In this document: piece after piece, positions 55,552 through 62,845 of the stretch
Layout: each line of letters begins with the position of its first letter
How positions within the stretch are numbered: the stretch's first letter is position 1
NCBI GenBank assembly: GCA_937868075.1
Contig: CALMLL010000025.1
Location: 1-64,000 of the forward strand
DNA from: an uncultured Marmoricola sp.
GTDB taxonomy: Bacteria > Actinomycetota > Actinomycetes > Propionibacteriales > Nocardioidaceae
Direction of reading: 5' to 3'
DNA length: 64,000 nt
Notes under the pieces: generated by a model
Databases searched by the model: none
What the model was told of the DNA's origin: nothing
The model's input: only the letters and a program-made list of their open reading frames with translations
Program-made: the position numbers and the translations under genes

Positions 55552-56729
55552 GCCGGCACCACCACGTCAGGGTAGAGACGCAACAGGGGTTGGCCTGGTG
55601 AGACCAGATCGCCGTCTTCGACCAGCCACTCCAGCACAGTGCCGCCGTGGGGCGCGACGACGGGAGTCTCCTCACGCAGACTGCGCACGCTTCCGATGCG
55701 AGCGGCCGGGACGAGGGTGTCGCTGATCTCCTCGCGGACGAAGGTGCCCTTGGCGGGAGCCACCAGCAGGCGCCAGGTCGGGGAGGTGTCGATCGTGGAG
55801 GGGGTCCCGTGGCGGTCGCAGAACTCTCGCGCCTGGTCGAGTTGGTCGGGGGTCTTGAGGGCAAAGGTCTCGACGCCGGGCAGTGCCCGCTTGGCGATGC
55901 CGGTGAGGGTGCCGGCGGGCGGCATCTCCAGGATGCCGGTCACGCCGAGATCGGTCATGGTCTGCAAGCAGAGGTCCCAGCGGACCGGACGGGCCACCTG
56001 GGTCACGATGCGGCGTACGACGTCTCGCCCGTCATGGATCACGAGGCCATCGGCGTTGGAGATGACCGGGGTGCGGGGATCGTGGGTGGACACGCCCATT
56101 GCCAAACGACCCATGACCGAGACGGCCGGAGCCATGTGCTCGGTGTGGAACGCGCCTGCCACCGAGAGCGGCATCAGCCGCGCCTTGGCGGGTGGCTCGT
56201 CGGCGAGCGCGGCCAGTTGTTCCATGGTGCCGGCTGCGACGATCTGGCCGGGACCGTTGATGTTGGCCGGGGTCAGACCATGGGTGTGCAGGCTGGCCAG
56301 CACCTCGTCGCGGTCGCCACCGAGGATCGCGGTCATGCCGGTTGGCACGCTGGCGGCAGCGTTGGCCATGGCCCGGCCACGTTCGCGGACCAGCACCATG
56401 GCCTGCTCGGCGGTGATGGCGCGCGCGCCGGCGGCAGCAGTGAGTTCACCCACCGAGTGGCCCGCTACCGCACCGATCCGACCGAAGGCATCGGCCGGGT
56501 GTGGGAACAGGGCCAGCGCGGCCACCAGTCCGGCGCCGACCAGCAGTGGTTGGGCGACCGCAGTGTCGCGGATGGTCTCTGCGTCCGCCACGGTGCCGTA
56601 GTGCGCCAGGTCGATCCCGGCGACCGCGCCCAGCCAGTCCAGCCGCTGGGCGAAGGCGGTGTCCTCGAGCCACGGAGTGAGGAAGCCTGGAGTCTGCGCG
56701 CCTTGGCCCGGCGCAACGATGATGAGCAC
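55548..56729 (-). CDS. fabD: FabD: malonyl-CoA:ACP transacylase with C-terminal biotinyl/lipoyl-like domain
   Basis: 393 aa, about 80 residues longer than usual FabD. Residues 1-308 are the acyltransferase: GQGAQTPGF, nucleophile S92 in GHSVGE, and H195 in AGAFHTEHM. After a short linker (306-317), residues about 318-390 look like a barrel-sandwich hybrid: VAPAKGTFVRE, a turn near RIGSVRS, then VVAPHGGTVLEWLVEDGDLV and PGQPLLRL. Where carriers have AMKM, this has SLRE, so there is no modifiable lysine. GTG start with a weak ribosome site. Confidence 0.92.
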   Translation of the reverse strand: MLIIVAPGQGAQTPGFLTPWLEDTAFAQRLDWLGAVAGIDLAHYGTVADAETIRDTAVAQPLLVGAGLVAALALFPHPADAFGRIGAVAGHSVGELTAAAGARAITAEQAMVLVRERGRAMANAAASVPTGMTAILGGDRDEVLASLHTHGLTPANINGPGQIVAAGTMEQLAALADEPPAKARLMPLSVAGAFHTEHMAPAVSVMGRLAMGVSTHDPRTPVISNADGLVIHDGRDVVRRIVTQVARPVRWDLCLQTMTDLGVTGILEMPPAGTLTGIAKRALPGVETFALKTPDQLDQAREFCDRHGTPSTIDTSPTWRLLVAPAKGTFVREEISDTLVPAARIGSVRSLREETPVVAPHGGTVLEWLVEDGDLVSPGQPLLRLYPDVVVPA

Positions 56730-56777
56730 CCTGCAAGCCTGCCGTGTGTGCGGCGCCGGAGGCGTCTCCGCCGTGCA

Positions 56778-56814
56778 CCAATACCGACCGGTTGATTTGT
56801 AGGTTTCCTACAAA
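56778..56814 (-). promoter_or_regulatory. fabD promoter and probable FasR operator
   Basis: TTTGTAGGTTTCCTACAAA (56796-56814) is a perfect 8-bp inverted repeat with a 3-nt spacer. It covers the fasR stop codon. On the minus strand TATTGG (56783-56778) may be the -10, so the palindrome would sit at the -35, the usual place for an activator such as FasR. The leader would be about 40 nt. Confidence 0.6.
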
Positions 56815-57962
56815 GAACTCGTGTCCCCAGCGAGGCGACCCAACGTGAGGGCCACTCTCAGGGTGTAGGCGTCGCGGGCGTCCAAGGGTTGGAGCCCGGT
56901 CAGTTCCTGCACCCGCCGAAGCCGGTAGCGCACCGTGTTGGCGTGGACGAACAGCGCCCGGGCCGCAGCCTCCAGCGAACTCCCCGCGTCGAGGAACGTC
57001 TGGGCCGTTTCCAGCACCGCCGAGCCCGCCGTTGCCAATGGTCGGTAGATCTGGCTGACCAACCAGTCCACAGCATCCGCGTCACCCACCAGCGCCCGCT
57101 CCGGCAACAAGGCGTCGGCATGGATGACGTGGGGGGCGTCGACCCAGGCGCGGGCCACCCGATGGCCGGACAGAGCCGCCGCCGCTGATCGGGGTACGTC
57201 GTGCAACGAGTCCACGACCGGACCGATCACCACAGCCTCAGATCCGAGCACGGCCGAGAGCGCCTCGGGGGGCTCGGGATCGGATCCGCCGAGCAGGACC
57301 ACCATGCGATGGCCCTGCACCGCGCAGAGAGCGTGCAGGCCGTGGTCTGCGGCCAGTTGGTGGATCACATCGACAGGGTTGGCGTCCCCGTCGGGCACAC
57401 CGCCGACGACGGTGACGATGCGTGTGTGTGGGTCCCACCCCAGCGCGCTGGCGCGGGACTCGACGGTGCCGTCGGTCTCACCGCGCAGCACCGAGTCGAC
57501 GACCAGGGCTTCTAGGCGGGCATCCCAGGCGCCGCGTTGCTCGGCGGCCCGGGCATAGACCTCGGCGATGGCGAAACCGATCTCGCGGCCGTACCTGGTC
57601 ACCGCGGCGATCGCGTCCGGGGCGTCGTCGGGACCGAGGACGTCGACGAGGTTCTCCTCCACCACGCCAATCACCAGTCGGACCATCGCCACGGTGCGAG
57701 CCAGGCTGATCTGGCCCGCGAAGGCCCGGGGCGCCGCACCGAAGACGTCGTGGAGCACTTTGGGTCGGGGACGTTCATCGGCGGCGTACCAGTCGACGAA
57801 GCTGCGCACGCCGCCCTGGACAACCATGCCGATCCAGGCTCGCTCCTGGGCGCCGAGGTCGGTGAACCAGGGGAGTTCCCGTTCGATCCGGCTCACTGCG
57901 GTGGTGCTGAGCCGACCCACGGATTGCCGCAATCGCTGGGTGACGACTTTGGAGGGACCCAC
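56808..57962 (-). CDS. fasR: FasR-like PucR/CdaR-family regulator of fatty-acid synthesis
   Basis: 384 aa. The N-terminal and central parts are helical sensor-like sequence, and the C-terminal PucR HTH is LEAAARALFVHANTVRYRLRRV (split) followed by LTGLQPLDARDAYTLRVAL. In Streptomyces a protein of this family, FasR, lies directly upstream of fabD-fabH-acpP-fabF and activates them; the same order is seen here. Start GTG with TAAGGT ending 6 nt upstream, so probably leaderless. Confidence 0.88.
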   Translation of the reverse strand: MGPSKVVTQRLRQSVGRLSTTAVSRIERELPWFTDLGAQERAWIGMVVQGGVRSFVDWYAADERPRPKVLHDVFGAAPRAFAGQISLARTVAMVRLVIGVVEENLVDVLGPDDAPDAIAAVTRYGREIGFAIAEVYARAAEQRGAWDARLEALVVDSVLRGETDGTVESRASALGWDPHTRIVTVVGGVPDGDANPVDVIHQLAADHGLHALCAVQGHRMVVLLGGSDPEPPEALSAVLGSEAVVIGPVVDSLHDVPRSAAAALSGHRVARAWVDAPHVIHADALLPERALVGDADAVDWLVSQIYRPLATAGSAVLETAQTFLDAGSSLEAAARALFVHANTVRYRLRRVQELTGLQPLDARDAYTLRVALTLGRLAGDTSSL

Positions 57963-57968
57963 GCCGCG

Positions 57969-57974
57969 ACCTTA
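57969..57974 (-). promoter_or_regulatory. -10 hexamer for a leaderless fasR mRNA
   Basis: TAAGGT on the minus strand ends 6 nt before the GTG at 57962. Confidence 0.55.
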
Positions 57975-58044
57975 GCGAGCATTCTGATTAACTGGTGGGT
58001 AACTTTGTGAGGCAACTGAAGTGCGTGCGAATCGGAGGACTGCG

Positions 58045-59019
58045 GTGGCGTCAGGTCTGGCAGTGCAGCAGGTCACGATCCACGGTCACCACCGGGCCTA
58101 CGTGAAAGCCGGAAGCGGTCCGGCGCTCCTGCTGCTGCACGGTCTGGGCTGCGACCTTCACACCTGGGATCCCGTGATCAGGGAACTTGCCGAACGGTTC
58201 ACCGTCGTGGCCCCCGACCTCCTCGGCCACGGCGAGTCGGACAAGCCCCGCGCCGACTACTCCATCGGCGGCTACGCCAACGGGATGCGCGACCTGCTCA
58301 CCGTGCTGGGCATCGATCGCGCCACCGTGGTCGGGCACAGCTTCGGTGGAGGCGTGGCGATGCAGTTCGCCTACCAGTTCCCCGAACGCACCGAGAGGGT
58401 GCTCCTGGTCGCCCCCGGCGGTCTCGGCCCCGAAGTCAACCCTGCGGTGCGGGCGGTGACCTTGCCCGGGTTCCAGCAGGCGATGGCGGTGGCCACCTTG
58501 CCCGGTGTGCGCCACGTCGGTACGACGCTGATGCGCCTGCTCGCCTTGACCAAGTCGCCGGCGCTGCGTGACCTCGATGAGGTCGCCGCGATCTATGACT
58601 CCTTCCGGGACCCCGCCGCGCGGGCCGCGATCTCCCATGTGGTGCGCGCCTGTATCGACTGGAAGGGACAGGTCATCACGATGGCCGATCGGGCCTACCT
58701 GACGCGGGCGGTGCCGATGTGCGTGATCTGGGGGGAGGAGGACGCGGTCATTCCGGCCGAACACGCCGAGATCGCTCGCGTGCTCATGCCCGATGCCGAC
58801 ATCGAACTGGTGCCGGATTCGGGCCACTTCCCCCACAAGGACCACCCCGAGCGCTTCATCAAGATCCTCACCGACTTCGTCGACACCACCGAGTCGGCCC
58901 GCCACGATCACGACGAGTGGCGCGACCTGCTCAGCCACGGACCGGCCGCGCCGCGGGTGCGCGAGCGCGCCGGTGCCTTCCCGCGCACTCCGGTGCTGCG
59001 GCGCATCGGCAACGTCTAG
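58045..59019 (+). CDS. Alpha/beta-fold hydrolase
   Basis: 324 aa from the GTG at 58045, chosen for GGAGGA 5 nt upstream; a GTG at 58021 is in frame but lacks a ribosome site. Motifs are LLLHGLGCDLHTW (oxyanion), VVGHSFGGGVAMQF (nucleophile Ser), WGEEDAVIP (acid) and DSGHFPHKDHPERF (His). It is close in type to C-C bond hydrolases and epoxide or lactone hydrolases, but the substrate is unknown. Divergent from fasR, and its stop shares CTAG with the BASS transporter gene. Confidence 0.85.
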   Translation: MASGLAVQQVTIHGHHRAYVKAGSGPALLLLHGLGCDLHTWDPVIRELAERFTVVAPDLLGHGESDKPRADYSIGGYANGMRDLLTVLGIDRATVVGHSFGGGVAMQFAYQFPERTERVLLVAPGGLGPEVNPAVRAVTLPGFQQAMAVATLPGVRHVGTTLMRLLALTKSPALRDLDEVAAIYDSFRDPAARAAISHVVRACIDWKGQVITMADRAYLTRAVPMCVIWGEEDAVIPAEHAEIARVLMPDADIELVPDSGHFPHKDHPERFIKILTDFVDTTESARHDHDEWRDLLSHGPAAPRVRERAGAFPRTPVLRRIGNV

Positions 59020-59975
59020 CTGGCAGTCGCCGGTTCGGCCCCTGCGGTCCGGGCCCGCCAGACCCGGGCGAGCGCGAGCGCGGCGATGATGTCCCAGATT
59101 CCCCACCACGCGGCTACCAGTGCCATGCCTCCGAGCCCGTCGAAGAAACTGAACACCAAGAGCAGACCCAGTCCTGCGTTGCGGACACCGACCTCGAACG
59201 TCATGGCCTTGGTCGAGTCGGTCGGCAGCCGGAAGGCTCGTGCGATGGCATAGCCCAGGCCCAGCGCCAAGGCGTCGTGGAGGAAGACCGCGATCGCGAC
59301 CACACCGATCCAGGACACGAAGATCCGCCAGTTGCCCAACAGGGCCACCAGAATCAGCGTACCCAGGGCGAGGAAGGCGATCGGGCTGACCACCCGCCCC
59401 GCCTTGCCGGCCATGCGTGGCCACACGTGGGCCACCGCGATGCCGACGACGAAGGGCACTCCGATCACGACCAGCACCTCGACCAGCATGTCCAGGGGAT
59501 CGAGTTTGATCCGCCGCATGAGCGCGCCACCGGTGGGGTGCAAGCTGCCCCAGAGGGCGAAGTTGAGCGGCATCAAGAAGATCGCCAGGAGGTTGCTCAC
59601 CGCGGTCATCGAGACCGACAACGCGACATCACCCTTGGCTTGGTGGGTGACGATGTTGGAAACGTTCCCCGGCGGGCAGCACGCCACCAGGATCATCCCG
59701 AGTGCCACCGATCCGCGCACGCCCAACACCAACGTGAGAGCGAAGGTGATCGCGGGCAGCAGGACGAACTGCGCGCCGACGCCGATCGCGATCGCCTTGG
59801 GTCGGCGGGCGGCGCGGCGGAAGTCCTCCACGGTCGTGTCCAGGGCGATCCCGAAGAGGATCGTGGCGATGATGATCCGCAGCAGCACCCGGGAGTTCTC
59901 GTTGAAGGCGATCGAGATGTCGTCGACACCGCCCGTAGGGGCCAGGAGTGAGACGACGGTCATCACATGGTTCAT
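59016..59975 (-). CDS. BASS-family (bile acid:Na+ symporter-like) transporter
   Basis: 319 aa with about nine or ten hydrophobic segments. Family motifs are the CCPPGNVSNIVTHQAKGD loop and TFEVGVRNAGLGLLL, which hold residues that bind Na+ and substrate in bacterial ASBT homologues. It probably imports an organic anion with sodium. The ATG overlaps the stop of the epimerase gene upstream (ATGA), so it is the third gene of a ThDP-enzyme operon. Confidence 0.87.
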   Translation of the reverse strand: MNHVMTVVSLLAPTGGVDDISIAFNENSRVLLRIIIATILFGIALDTTVEDFRRAARRPKAIAIGVGAQFVLLPAITFALTLVLGVRGSVALGMILVACCPPGNVSNIVTHQAKGDVALSVSMTAVSNLLAIFLMPLNFALWGSLHPTGGALMRRIKLDPLDMLVEVLVVIGVPFVVGIAVAHVWPRMAGKAGRVVSPIAFLALGTLILVALLGNWRIFVSWIGVVAIAVFLHDALALGLGYAIARAFRLPTDSTKAMTFEVGVRNAGLGLLLVFSFFDGLGGMALVAAWWGIWDIIAALALARVWRARTAGAEPATAS

Positions 59976-60928
59976 GAGGGGTCCCCCGATTCGGTGCGGC
60001 GTCCCTGGCGGAACACCTCGTAGGTCTGGGCGGTGGTTTTCGTGGGCAGTCCCGGGAAGTCCCTGCGCAGGCGGGTGTTGTCGAGCACGGGGCGGTGCAA
60101 CAAGAAGTCCACCTGTTCGGGGCCGTAACGACCCACGCCGAGTGCCTTCATCACCTGCAGCGCTCGACGTACGACGGCGGGAGGGACGACCAGCACCGGT
60201 TTGCCCTCGATCCTGGCGATGTCTCGCATCGTCATCACCCCGTCACCGGCGAGGTTGTAGATCCCGGTACGCCGACTGCGGACCCCCGCCACCACGACGT
60301 CGGCCACGTCGTGGTCCCAGATGAAGGTGAAGGGCGAATCGGCGCCCCGGAAGGTGAGGATGCGACGACCCGTGAATAGGGCGGTGATCTGATTGTCGGT
60401 CCCCGCACCCAGGATCGTGCCCGGTCGAAGCACGAGCTGGCCCACCTGCGGGTGCAGCCGTCGGGCGCGGGCGAGGAGTTCCTCCACCGCCGCCTTGTGG
60501 CGGGAGTACGCGAACTCGGGATGGCCCGGTGTGGGGGTGTCCTCGGTGAGCAGGTGTCCGTCGTTGCGAGCGTCGTAGCCGTAGGCGGCCCCCGAGGAGG
60601 TGACGCTCAGGTGGCCCACGCCGGCCGCGACACAGGCGTCGACGACTCGTTGGGTGCCGCCGACCTCGATGTCCTCGAGTTCGGACTCGCTCATGCCCTT
60701 GGGAGGTTCGACGATCGCGGCAAGGTGGACCACCGCGTCGACGGCGTACTCGGTGAAGAGTGCGGCGAGATCGAGGTCGCGCAGATCCCCCTGGAGATAG
60801 GTGACCCCCTCCACGGGGATGCGCGGCGCGCGAATGTCCACGGCGATGGTGGTCTCGCCCGCCGCTGCGAGGCGTTCGACCACGAGGGTGCCGAGGTATC
60901 CGCAGCCGCCGGTGACAAGCACGCTCAT
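59972..60928 (-). CDS. NAD-dependent epimerase/dehydratase (extended SDR)
   Basis: 318 aa from the ATG at 60926-60928, which lies 2 nt after the ThDP-enzyme stop. The NAD loop is VTGGCGYLGTLV (TGxxGxxG), with VHLAAIV, TSSGAAYGYD (Ser) and the active YSRHKAA (YxxxK). The C-terminal half binds substrate. It could be a sugar-nucleotide epimerase, a hydroxysteroid-type dehydrogenase or a reductase; operon context does not settle it. Confidence 0.85.
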   Translation of the reverse strand: MSVLVTGGCGYLGTLVVERLAAAGETTIAVDIRAPRIPVEGVTYLQGDLRDLDLAALFTEYAVDAVVHLAAIVEPPKGMSESELEDIEVGGTQRVVDACVAAGVGHLSVTSSGAAYGYDARNDGHLLTEDTPTPGHPEFAYSRHKAAVEELLARARRLHPQVGQLVLRPGTILGAGTDNQITALFTGRRILTFRGADSPFTFIWDHDVADVVVAGVRSRRTGIYNLAGDGVMTMRDIARIEGKPVLVVPPAVVRRALQVMKALGVGRYGPEQVDFLLHRPVLDNTRLRRDFPGLPTKTTAQTYEVFRQGRRTESGDPS

Positions 60929-60930
60929 GG

Positions 60931-62706
60931 TCAGCCCTTGGGCTCTTGGTGCATCTTCTTGAACGATTGCAGCCCAGGCGCCCACAGGTGCTCGACATTG
61001 TCGACCTCCACCGCGACGACCGCCGGACGGCCGCAGTCGCGGGCCCGCTCCAAGGCTCCAGACAGTTGACCGGGCTCGGTGACGTGCTCGCCATGGGCGC
61101 CGAACGCTTCGGCGAGCAGGTCGTAGCGGCAGGGGGCGAAGTCGGCGTACACGATCTGGTCGGCCGGCAGCGACTGGCCCAGGAGCATCTTGCGGGCCAC
61201 GGTCGCCACGGGATGAGCCTGGATCTGCTGGCTCATCTTCACCATGCCCCACTGGCCGTCCACCATCACGACGTAGACGATCGGCAGGCCCAGCCGCACC
61301 GCACTCTCGACTTCGCTGGGGTGCATCCCGAACGCGCCGTCGCCGATCAACACGCACACCCGACGGTCTGGTGCTGCCACGGCGGCGCCGAGCGCCTGGC
61401 CCATGCCTGCTCCGAGCATCCCGAACTTGAAGGTCGACAGCACCGTGTTGGGGATCTCCGCGTGGTGGTAGAAGCTCGACCACACCACGGTGTTGCCGCC
61501 GTCGAAGACCCACACCGTGTCATCGGGCATGACCTTCTGTGCCGTGTGCGGCACCAGGGCCGGGTGGACCCGCGATCCCGCCGAGGGACTGAGTGGCTTG
61601 TCGAGGCGAGCCCGCTCTCGAGTCCAGGTCTCCCGCCACGTCTGCAGTTGCCGCGTTCGCCGGTCGTGATCGGGTACGCCGCCGAGGCGCTCCACAGCGT
61701 CGGCGAGGTCTCGCAGGGCTTCACGGGCATCGGCGAGCAGGGAGATCTCGACGGGCTTGTTGACCCCGAGCCGGTCGTCGTCGACATCGATCTGGATGGT
61801 CTTCTGGGTGGCCGGACTGGCCCAGTTGGGGGCCTTGCCCCACCAGTCGGTCTCGCCGAGGCGAGAACCGACCACCAGTGCGGTGTCGGCCGCGTTGCGC
61901 ACGTCGTCGACGACCTCGAGCGCGGTCATGGGGATTGCTTCGAGGCGGGTCTCGGGAAGGGCGCCGCGGGCCGCCCACGAGGTGGTGACCGGCGCCGCGA
62001 GCAGACCCGCCAGCCGCGCCAACTCGGCCTCGGCGCCGGCGTGGTAGACCCCAGATCCGACATGGATGAGTGGTTGGGCGGCATCGATGAGCAGGCGGGC
62101 GGCGCGCTCGATCAACACCGGGTCGGCCTGCAGGGGGGTGACGCGGCGATAGGTGTGGGGAGCCCGCGCCGCGTCGGGACCCCAGCCGCTGGGCTGGTTG
62201 ATCAGATTCTCGGGAATGTCCACATGCACCACACCGGGCCTGCCGGTGAAGCTCTCCCGGAAGGCCCGCCGGATCAACTCCGGGATCCGATCCGCAGATG
62301 GGCAGTAGCCGCTCCACTTGGTCATCGGGCCGGTGACCGCGGTCTGGTCGAAGTACTGGTAGGTGCCGCCCCGGTCGGGGTGGCCGATGCCGACCCGCCG
62401 CGCAGAGGTGATCAGGAGCACCCGGTTGCCCTCGCCCTCCTCCACCGCGACGCCGGGCAGCACGTTGGCCACTCCGGGGCCGTTGGAGGCGATGCAGACT
62501 CCGATGCGTCCGGTCAGTCGGGCATAGGCGCCGGCCATGTGTGCCGCGGCCGCCTCGTGGCGCGGGGAGTGCAACGTGATCCCGGCTTCTTCGAGGGCGC
62601 GGTAGAGCCCGAAATAGGTGCCGTCGATGATCCCGAAGACGTGTTCAACCCCTTCGGCTGCCAGCATGCGAGCGATCACCTGACCGCCGGTCAGTCCTTT
62701 GGCCAT
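60931..62706 (-). CDS. ThDP-dependent enzyme, acetolactate synthase / oxalyl-CoA decarboxylase-like
   Basis: 591 aa with the three-domain layout: Pyr domain with catalytic Glu E51 in SPRHEAAAAHMAGAYARL, central domain, and PP domain with GDG at 455-457. The usual Mg-ligand NN about 26 residues later is V482-D483 here (MVDGQWGMVK), so Asp would replace the second Asn. AGGAGGAG precedes the ATG. Substrates could be a 2-keto acid or acyl-CoA. It heads the operon with an epimerase and a BASS transporter and diverges from a PucR regulator. Confidence 0.82.
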   Translation of the reverse strand: MAKGLTGGQVIARMLAAEGVEHVFGIIDGTYFGLYRALEEAGITLHSPRHEAAAAHMAGAYARLTGRIGVCIASNGPGVANVLPGVAVEEGEGNRVLLITSARRVGIGHPDRGGTYQYFDQTAVTGPMTKWSGYCPSADRIPELIRRAFRESFTGRPGVVHVDIPENLINQPSGWGPDAARAPHTYRRVTPLQADPVLIERAARLLIDAAQPLIHVGSGVYHAGAEAELARLAGLLAAPVTTSWAARGALPETRLEAIPMTALEVVDDVRNAADTALVVGSRLGETDWWGKAPNWASPATQKTIQIDVDDDRLGVNKPVEISLLADAREALRDLADAVERLGGVPDHDRRTRQLQTWRETWTRERARLDKPLSPSAGSRVHPALVPHTAQKVMPDDTVWVFDGGNTVVWSSFYHHAEIPNTVLSTFKFGMLGAGMGQALGAAVAAPDRRVCVLIGDGAFGMHPSEVESAVRLGLPIVYVVMVDGQWGMVKMSQQIQAHPVATVARKMLLGQSLPADQIVYADFAPCRYDLLAEAFGAHGEHVTEPGQLSGALERARDCGRPAVVAVEVDNVEHLWAPGLQSFKKMHQEPKG

Positions 62707-62750
62707 CGACTGCTCCTCCTCTGGTGCGGCTGAGGTGTCCCTTGCTTCTC

Positions 62751-62780
62751 AACGTAGAGGCCCGCCGCGGCGACTGTCTT
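62751..62780 (-). promoter_or_regulatory. Promoter of the ThDP-enzyme operon
   Basis: On the minus strand AAGACA (62780-62775) and TACGTT (62756-62751) are 18 bp apart. The predicted start is near 62744, with a leader of about 38 nt holding AGGAGGAG. Confidence 0.45.
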
Positions 62781-62808
62781 GTGATCGCACGCCTCGCTCC
62801 GCGCTCTC

Positions 62809-62826
62809 GTTGTGGCTGGCCACAAC
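62809..62826. promoter_or_regulatory. 18-bp perfect palindrome between divergent promoters (probable PucR operator)
   Basis: GTTGTGGCTGGCCACAAC consists of two 8-bp arms around TG. It lies just upstream of the -10 (62833-62838) of the regulator gene, covering its -35 region, and about 65-80 bp upstream of the predicted operon start. That fits a site for autoregulation and activation of the operon. Confidence 0.6.
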
Positions 62827-62832
62827 TGTTGG

Positions 62833-62838
62833 CATAGT
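62833..62838 (+). promoter_or_regulatory. -10 hexamer for a leaderless PucR mRNA
   Basis: CATAGT ends 7 nt before the ATG at 62846, with no ribosome site. Confidence 0.5.
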
Positions 62839-62845
62839 CCGGCCC

